The notes under the pieces were generated by a model, which ran no database searches, was not told where the DNA came from, and saw only the letters and a list, made by a program, of their open reading frames with translations. A program made the translations under genes and the position numbers. A stretch of DNA of 9,790 nt from contig JAGNMH010000137.1 of assembly GCA_017991275.1 (NCBI GenBank), positions 1 to 9,790 of the forward strand, in the 5' to 3' direction. Shown piece after piece: positions 7,025-9,790 of the stretch; position 1 is the stretch's first letter; each line of letters begins with the position of its first letter. The DNA is from Acidobacteriota bacterium. Lineage in GTDB: Bacteria > Acidobacteriota > Blastocatellia > RBC074.

Positions 7025-7031
7025 ACAGGCC

Positions 7032-7349
7032 ATGAAAGCTGAATTGGAATCACTGGTTGACCAAATGATTACTGGCGGAATTCTATTTGACGAAGCCGTA
7101 AAAGAGTTTGAAAAGAAGTTTATTCTCAAAGTCGTCAGCCGAAACAACAACAACCTCTCCAAGGCCGCAGATGAATTGGGCATCCATCGCAACACGTTGA
7201 GCAAACGAGTCGGCGAATATGAAAATGGGGTCAATGGTCACGGAAGTGTTAATGGTAATGGCCATCTGAACGGTCACAGCAAAACCCTGAGCAAGCCCGG
7301 TAAATCTTCTAAACGCAAAACCACACCTCGTCGCAAAAAATCCGCGTAA
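7032..7349 (+). CDS. Small Fis-type helix-turn-helix protein with basic tail
   Basis: Probable DNA-binding protein of 105 residues. Residues 1-35 are helical and acidic/amphipathic and could serve for dimerisation. Residues 28-60 match the C-terminal Fis-type HTH seen in Fis and in NtrC-family activators: an ILKVVSRNNNNLSKAA helix, the turn, then the recognition helix HRNTLSKRV (52-60). Residues 65-82 are an Asn/Gly/His-rich low-complexity linker (NGVNGHGSVNGNGHLNGH). Residues 84-105 are strongly basic (KPGKSSKRKTTPRRKKSA), like the tails of histone H1-like or nucleoid proteins. There is no AAA+ or receiver domain, so it is not an NtrC-type activator fragment with its ATPase. It may bend DNA, act as a nucleoid protein or regulate transcription; the targets are unknown. 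It stands alone, 203 nt after purC and convergent with the next gene. Confidence 0.8.
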   Translation: MKAELESLVDQMITGGILFDEAVKEFEKKFILKVVSRNNNNLSKAADELGIHRNTLSKRVGEYENGVNGHGSVNGNGHLNGHSKTLSKPGKSSKRKTTPRRKKSA

Positions 7350-7358
7350 AAGAGGTTC

Positions 7359-7381
7359 AAAAAAATCAGTTTGCCAATTGA
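7359..7381 (-). terminator. Weak intrinsic terminator for the minus-strand TPR gene
   Basis: Read on the minus strand just past the TPR gene stop, TCAATT-GGCA-AACTGA forms a stem with 5 of 6 pairs and a 4-nt loop, followed at once by seven T (plus-strand A-run 7359-7365). The stem is short and AT-rich, so termination would be inefficient. It sits in the 32-nt gap between the two convergent genes. Confidence 0.35.
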
Positions 7382-9790
7382 TTAACGGATATTTGGTTTG
7401 GGTGGAGAAGAAACCCGTCGTGGGCGTGTGTGAACTTTGGCTGGCGGAGCCGGTGGGACTTCTTCTATTTCTATTGCCGTTTGCATTATTGGCATTAGAC
7501 TTTCCAACTGCGAAAAAAGTGCGGTTACGTCAAACACTGGCATCAGCGTAATGGGTTGATCAGGGTTCAAATCAACAGCTGGCAGCTCAATCGGTTTTGT
7601 TGCTGGCTTTAGTGTCTCAGCTTTTACAGCATCTTCCTTCTTCAATTCGTCAGTTTTTTCCGGCTCAATTGTCGGGGTGTCAGTGTTTGCTGGCGCCGAT
7701 GGTTCAGGTTTCGATTCATTGACAGGCTGGCGTAATTCGACTTTTCCGCTTTCCAGGTTCGGCTGCTTTTCCTCGCTGGCAGCCAAAGTCTTCGGGGCTT
7801 TGGGCTGCAGTTTGATCGGTTTTGAAGACTTTGCCGAAGCTTGTTGTTTTGGAGTAGGAGCGGGAGTGATTTCGGGTGGAGCTTTGGACACGGCGACATC
7901 AATTCCGGCCTGGCGTAACCGTTCTTCCAATCCATTCGCTGAACCGTTCACCTTGCGATAAAGCACCTCGATCACAGCGCGTTTAACGTCGGCACTGGCT
8001 GCTTCCGGAGGCTCGTAACCTGAGAGATAAAGCTCAAGTGCGGCGTTGAAATCGCCAATGGTTTCCTTGACCACGGCCAGGTGCCACATTGAACGTTTGG
8101 CTTCGGGAAGAGAGCCGTAAGCTTTGACGGCTTCGCCAAGTGAAGCGGCGGCTTCTTCAGGTTGCCCGGCTTTGTATTGCGACCAGCCTTTGGCATCCAG
8201 TGCGCGCCCACGGAAAATTTGCAGCCGTCCTTTACGGTCATAGTTCGGATAATCGGGCAACGAACCGTCCTGCTCGGTTGCGGCTTCGGCCAGTCCCAGA
8301 GCCTGTTCAGCCAACTCCACCGCCAATCCTGTGGCAATTCCTGCCTGGGAAAGTTTCTGCGCGACATACAGCGAACGGAAAGAACGGCGCGAGCTTTCCG
8401 TTTCTGCAAAATCCAGGGCCGCACGGTCAAGCTCTTCCATTTGTTTTCGTGTGACTATGCCTTTACCCGTGTTTGCGATCCTTTTAACTTCGTTCAGCCA
8501 GGCGTCAAATCGGGCTAAAGATTCGGCCAGCTTGTATTGCTCCGGCGAAGTGGGCGAACTGGCGATGAAAATAGAGGCTTGATGTTCGCGCGCCAACAAT
8601 TCCCTGATGCCTTCGGCTTTCAAATCCAGTGAACCGCCCAACCGAGCGCCGAAAATTTCCTTTGGCTCCTTGGTTGAGACGCTAAAAGCTTTTGCAAACT
8701 GTTCAATGGCTCCGTCGAAATCTTCCACCGACAGGTAGAGCTTGCCCAGGGTGAAAAACAGGGAAGGGAACCCGGCGTAGCGCTGAGCCGCCAGCAGGTT
8801 GCGTTCGGCTTCAAAGATTTTGCCCTCGGCCAGATCAACTTCGGCGGCGGCGATGCGCGCCCAGGCATAGCGCGGTTCGATCATCAACGCAGTCTCAGAA
8901 GCCTGGCGCGCCTGTTTCAGTTTGTTTAGCGACAGGTAATAAAAAGCCATCTGCGTTTGCAGATAAATGTCGCCGGTGATTTCTTCAGCCGCTCCGCGCA
9001 GATCGCGAGCCTGATTCAGCGCGGCTGTTGCGCCGGATTCGTCGCCCAAAGCCAAATGCGCCAGCGCCAATCCCTTGAACGAAGGCGCGTGCTTGGGTTC
9101 GATTTCCAGTTGTTTCTGGTAAAGCTTGATCGAGTCGGCGTAAGCGCCATGCGCCCGATAAAGATTTGCCAGTTCGTAATAAGCGCGCTTGTCTTTAGCA
9201 TCAATGCCAATGGCTTGCTGGTATTCGGCTATCGCATCATCCAGGCGCAATCCCATTCGATAAGCCGAACCTAGCGCGCGATGCATCAGCGAATCAGAGT
9301 CGGAATTTTTTACCGCAGCTTCCAGCGTGCGTATGGCGTCGGTTGGCGCCTCGACGGTCATGAAAAATTCACCCAGCGCAGCCATTCGGACGGAGTCTTT
9401 GGTAAAGCGCGTTTCCAATTGTCTGGCCAGTGCGACAGCTTCAGGGCGATAACCACGAACGGAAACCGCCAGCGGTATGCGAATTACCGTTTCCTGAAAA
9501 AATTTGTCAGTGATATTTTCAGGCAATGATGCCAGCGACTTACGGAAATTGGCGAGAGCTTTTTCGATGTTGTTTTCGTTTAGTTGGGCTTCGCCAAGCT
9601 GTGCCCAACTGGTGACGATTGATTCGCTTATCTGGTCGGCTTGTTCTGGCTCGGGACGGGCTTTCAGGATTTGCTGCAAGGCCGTAATGCGCGCTGTCGG
9701 GTCTTCGATGGCAATGGCTTCTTCGTAAGTCGGAATCTGAACCCGGTTTGGCGAAGTTTTGGATTGCGCCGACGCCGGGCAATCCAGCAC
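7382..9790 (-). CDS. Large TPR-repeat protein with Pro/Lys-rich C-terminal tail (5' end missing)
   Basis: Probably an exported protein scaffold; no catalytic motif is visible. The frame is open from the right window edge to TAA (complement of 7382-7384), with 802 or 803 residues inside the window. The first residues, LDCPASAQ, look like the end of a signal peptide (cleavage near ASA|Q), so the true start is probably a short way past the edge. Numbered from the edge, residues about 63-370 contain consecutive TPR-like helix pairs, clearest at 168-262 (ALGSAYRMGLRLDDAIAEY, YELANLYRAHGAYADSIKLY). A helical region (370-530) and further TPR-like units (about 533-600) follow. From about 635 to the end is a disordered Pro/Lys/Glu/Ala-rich tail, interrupted near 751-777 by a hydrophobic segment (PVFDVTALFSQLESLMPIM). 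TPRs bind partner proteins, but the partner is not evident. It is not part of an operon within the window. Confidence 0.82.
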   Translation of the reverse strand: MLDCPASAQSKTSPNRVQIPTYEEAIAIEDPTARITALQQILKARPEPEQADQISESIVTSWAQLGEAQLNENNIEKALANFRKSLASLPENITDKFFQETVIRIPLAVSVRGYRPEAVALARQLETRFTKDSVRMAALGEFFMTVEAPTDAIRTLEAAVKNSDSDSLMHRALGSAYRMGLRLDDAIAEYQQAIGIDAKDKRAYYELANLYRAHGAYADSIKLYQKQLEIEPKHAPSFKGLALAHLALGDESGATAALNQARDLRGAAEEITGDIYLQTQMAFYYLSLNKLKQARQASETALMIEPRYAWARIAAAEVDLAEGKIFEAERNLLAAQRYAGFPSLFFTLGKLYLSVEDFDGAIEQFAKAFSVSTKEPKEIFGARLGGSLDLKAEGIRELLAREHQASIFIASSPTSPEQYKLAESLARFDAWLNEVKRIANTGKGIVTRKQMEELDRAALDFAETESSRRSFRSLYVAQKLSQAGIATGLAVELAEQALGLAEAATEQDGSLPDYPNYDRKGRLQIFRGRALDAKGWSQYKAGQPEEAAASLGEAVKAYGSLPEAKRSMWHLAVVKETIGDFNAALELYLSGYEPPEAASADVKRAVIEVLYRKVNGSANGLEERLRQAGIDVAVSKAPPEITPAPTPKQQASAKSSKPIKLQPKAPKTLAASEEKQPNLESGKVELRQPVNESKPEPSAPANTDTPTIEPEKTDELKKEDAVKAETLKPATKPIELPAVDLNPDQPITLMPVFDVTALFSQLESLMPIMQTAIEIEEVPPAPPAKVHTRPRRVSSPPKPNIR

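Noticed and set aside
7972..8430. Minus-strand 152-codon frame overlapping the TPR gene in another frame
   Set aside because: The TPR frame runs through the whole region with clear repeats. This frame is rich in R, W and P, as expected of an out-of-frame translation.

Overview
The window (about 50% G+C by eye) looks like ordinary chromosome from a free-living Gram-negative-type bacterium. Acidobacteriota, perhaps Blastocatellia, is my best guess. It rests on long exported TPR proteins, a TPR–thioredoxin fusion, a serine hydrolase with a DUF3471-like tail, a small Fis-type HTH protein and a stand-alone ADE1-like purC. There is no rRNA or other marker gene, so the taxonomy is inference only. 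I see no tRNA, rRNA, CRISPR array, intact insertion sequence or phage gene.

Layout. Positions 2-2156 hold a restriction-modification pair on the plus strand. The first member is the 3' part of a PD-(D/E)xK-type restriction endonuclease cut by the left edge. It overlaps by 8 bp a gamma-class N6-adenine DNA methyltransferase with an NPPW motif. One base after the methyltransferase stop, at 2158, begins a 594-aa exported protein with a TPR-like helical middle and a C-terminal TlpA-like thioredoxin domain (CSPC). A 131-nt gap with degenerate heptamer repeats in opposed orientation leads to a 501-aa exported serine beta-lactamase-like hydrolase (4074-5579).

The 325-nt gap 5580-5904 contains no convincing gene, but its right half carries the best regulatory signal in the window. 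A near-consensus sigma70 promoter (TTGACA-N17-AATAAT) is followed by a leader of about 118 nt with a 5'-end stem-loop, a 10-bp perfect inverted repeat, a competing hairpin and a T-tract just before purC (SAICAR synthetase, 5905-6828). Purine biosynthesis here is a single-gene unit and looks likely to be controlled in its leader.

A 203-nt gap with a palindrome and GATTGAA repeats precedes a 105-aa Fis-type HTH protein with an Asn/Gly/His-rich linker and a basic tail. It converges on a large minus-strand TPR protein (7382-9790) that runs off the right edge and ends in a Pro/Lys/Glu-rich tail.

The genes do not form one pathway. The R-M pair is a self-contained defence module and may share a transcript with the downstream thioredoxin-TPR gene. 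The others are housekeeping (purC), envelope or periplasmic functions, and a probable nucleoid or transcription factor. I found no clear new multi-gene system. The most testable novelties are the purC leader, the R-M/thioredoxin junction and the Fis-type protein with its unusual tail.
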